From Verrucomicrobiota bacterium (lineage in GTDB: Bacteria > Verrucomicrobiota > Verrucomicrobiia > Limisphaerales > JADLHS01), in the NCBI GenBank assembly GCA_004297495.1, contig SCTL01000776.1:1-8620 (forward strand): a DNA stretch of 8,620 bases, read 5' to 3'. This document shows positions 8,239 through 8,620 of the stretch, one piece after another; the stretch's first letter is position 1, and each line of letters starts with the position of its first letter. The translations under genes were made by a program, and so were the position numbers. Under the pieces are notes generated by a model that had not been told where the DNA came from, searched no databases, and worked only from the letters and a program-made list of their open reading frames with translations.

Positions 8239-8268
8239 GCCGGGTTGATACCCGGCGCGCCGGCGCGC
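8239..8268. promoter_or_regulatory. Two adjacent GC-rich hairpins before the acetylesterase start
   Basis: GCCGGGT-TGAT-ACCCGGC (8239-8256) is a perfect 7-bp stem with a tetraloop. It adjoins GCGCGCCGGCGCGC (8255-8268), a perfect 14-bp palindrome. In the message the first hairpin would end about 13 bases before the start codon at 8225, where it could limit ribosome access or act as an attenuator-like element. No U-tract follows. The structure is seen directly; the regulatory role is inferred. Confidence 0.4.
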
Positions 8269-8398
8269 ATCGGCCTGCGGAAATGCCGGGCGATGAACCG
8301 CACACTGCGCGCGATGCCGGCATGTTCAATGGCCGCAGCCGACTTGATGATAGCTGGCGAGCGCCACAGAAGCCCGCTCCCGTCGTGCAGGCTTGCGC

Positions 8399-8410
8399 GG
8401 ACACGTGTCC
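8399..8410. promoter_or_regulatory. 12-bp perfect palindrome, possible operator
   Basis: GGACACGTGTCC reads the same on both strands. It lies about 174 bases before the acetylesterase start and about 85-100 bases downstream of the candidate promoter boxes, in a region with no confident gene. A dimeric regulator could bind it. A palindrome of this length can also occur by chance in GC-rich DNA. Confidence 0.25.
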
Positions 8411-8492
8411 CGGCGGACCCCACTTCTGCTCGTGATTGCCTCGACGGTGCCAGAGTAATTCATGCGTGCGTTCCTTTCACAAACTTTGAAGC

Positions 8493-8522
8493 AGCATAAC
8501 GAGGTGCGAGGTCTTGGATCAA
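8493..8522 (-). promoter_or_regulatory. Candidate promoter upstream of the acetylesterase
   Basis: On the minus strand TTGATC (8522-8517) and TATGCT (8498-8493) are separated by 18 bases; each shares four of six positions with the sigma-70 consensus. The -35 box overlaps the edge of the repeat at 8519-8547. Transcription would start near 8486, giving a leader of about 260 bases before ATG 8225. Judged by eye only. Confidence 0.25.
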
Positions 8523-8547
8523 TATGCCGGAAGTTATAGTAGCCAAT
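8519..8547 (-). repeat. Right copy of the 29-nt inverted repeat
   Basis: On the minus strand it reads ATTGGCTA, CTATA, ACTTCCGGCATATTGA. It differs from the copy at 7239-7276 by one A/T substitution and lacks that copy's nine-base insertion. The two copies point toward each other and bracket the acetylesterase gene, about 1.3 kb end to end. No transposase or clear target-site duplication accompanies them. Confidence 0.8.
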
Positions 8548-8620
8548 CATCCCTCCACGCCCTGGAAGCTTCCGACCTGCGCCTACAAATGCGCCGATGG
8601 TGGTGTGGGCATTTCTGATG
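8524..8620 (+). CDS. Possible start of a divergent plus-strand gene, cut by the window edge
   Basis: ATG 8524 is the first ATG after an in-frame TAA (8497-8499) and opens a frame that continues for 32 codons to the edge, beginning MPEVIVANHPSTPWKLPTCA. GAGG lies 12 bases upstream, longer than ideal. Its first eight codons are inside the repeat, and they align in frame with the small ORF upstream of the pectinesterase (MPEVI-VAN against MPEDIAAAIAN). I do not recognise the protein, and the visible part is too short to assign. If real, it is divergent from the acetylesterase. Confidence 0.3.
   Translation, partial: MPEVIVANHPSTPWKLPTCAYKCADGGVGISD

Larger units (their letters stand above)
8226..8523. 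other. Upstream region of the acetylesterase without a confident gene
   Basis: No frame here looks like a known protein. The region holds the hairpins at 8239-8268, a 12-bp palindrome at 8399-8410, and a candidate minus-strand promoter at its right edge. A minus-strand frame from ATG 8463 to a stop at 8326 (45 codons, beginning MNYSGTVEAI) has a well-placed AAAGGA eight bases upstream, but its product is Arg-rich and unrecognised. A long 5' leader for the acetylesterase is the simplest reading. Confidence 0.5.

Noticed and set aside
8226..8423. N-terminal extension of the acetylesterase to ATG 8423
   Set aside because: The extra 66 residues are unlike any domain, would place the signal peptide internally, and the encoding DNA contains strong hairpins typical of a leader.
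7239..8547. Insertion sequence bounded by the inverted repeats
   Set aside because: No transposase lies between the repeats, no target-site duplication is visible at the outer edges, and the enclosed acetylesterase fits its pectin-related neighbour. Kept only as one hypothesis for the repeat.

Overview
The window looks like the genome of a Verrucomicrobiota bacterium, possibly the Pedosphaera/Limisphaerales side of the phylum. This is an inference from protein style: a secreted enzyme carrying tandem Ig-like domains, a C-terminal module of the 'LLSNGTF...FTD...RRFY' type, and a very large exported protein with repeated 'GVVT...LVLQD' modules plus PA14-like and DUF1349-like domains. No rRNA, tRNA, CRISPR array or transposase gene was seen.

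All three confident genes lie on the minus strand and read from right to left. (1) 8225-7326 is a secreted SGNH/GDSL acetylesterase of the rhamnogalacturonan acetylesterase type (CE12-like). (2) 7197-3349 is a 1282-residue secreted pectin methylesterase (CE8) with all catalytic residues at the canonical spacing. It carries a long beta-rich N-terminal region, three Ig-like domains and a small C-terminal module. (3) 3255-1 is a giant exported protein of at least 1085 residues, cut by the left window edge. It resembles the extracellular sensory half of Verrucomicrobial sensor kinases, but the part that would prove this is outside the window.

The first two enzymes remove the acetyl and methyl ester groups that protect pectin, so the locus reads as a small pectin de-esterification cluster. 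The third gene may be a glycan sensor or another surface protein.

The right end (8226-8620) has no confident gene. It holds two GC-rich hairpins just before the acetylesterase start, a 12-bp palindrome, a candidate promoter, and possibly the start of a divergent plus-strand gene at 8524.

The most unusual signal is a 29-nt sequence present twice in inverted orientation (7239-7276 and 8519-8547), flanking the acetylesterase gene. The copies match at 28 of 29 positions apart from one 9-nt insertion. In both copies the repeat contains an ATG that opens a reading frame beginning MPE, and the 9-nt insertion is exactly three codons. In the left copy this frame is a 25-codon ORF whose TGA overlaps the ATG of the pectinesterase gene. 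It could be a coupled leader peptide, a duplicated gene start, a dispersed repeat or a regulatory element; sequence alone does not decide.
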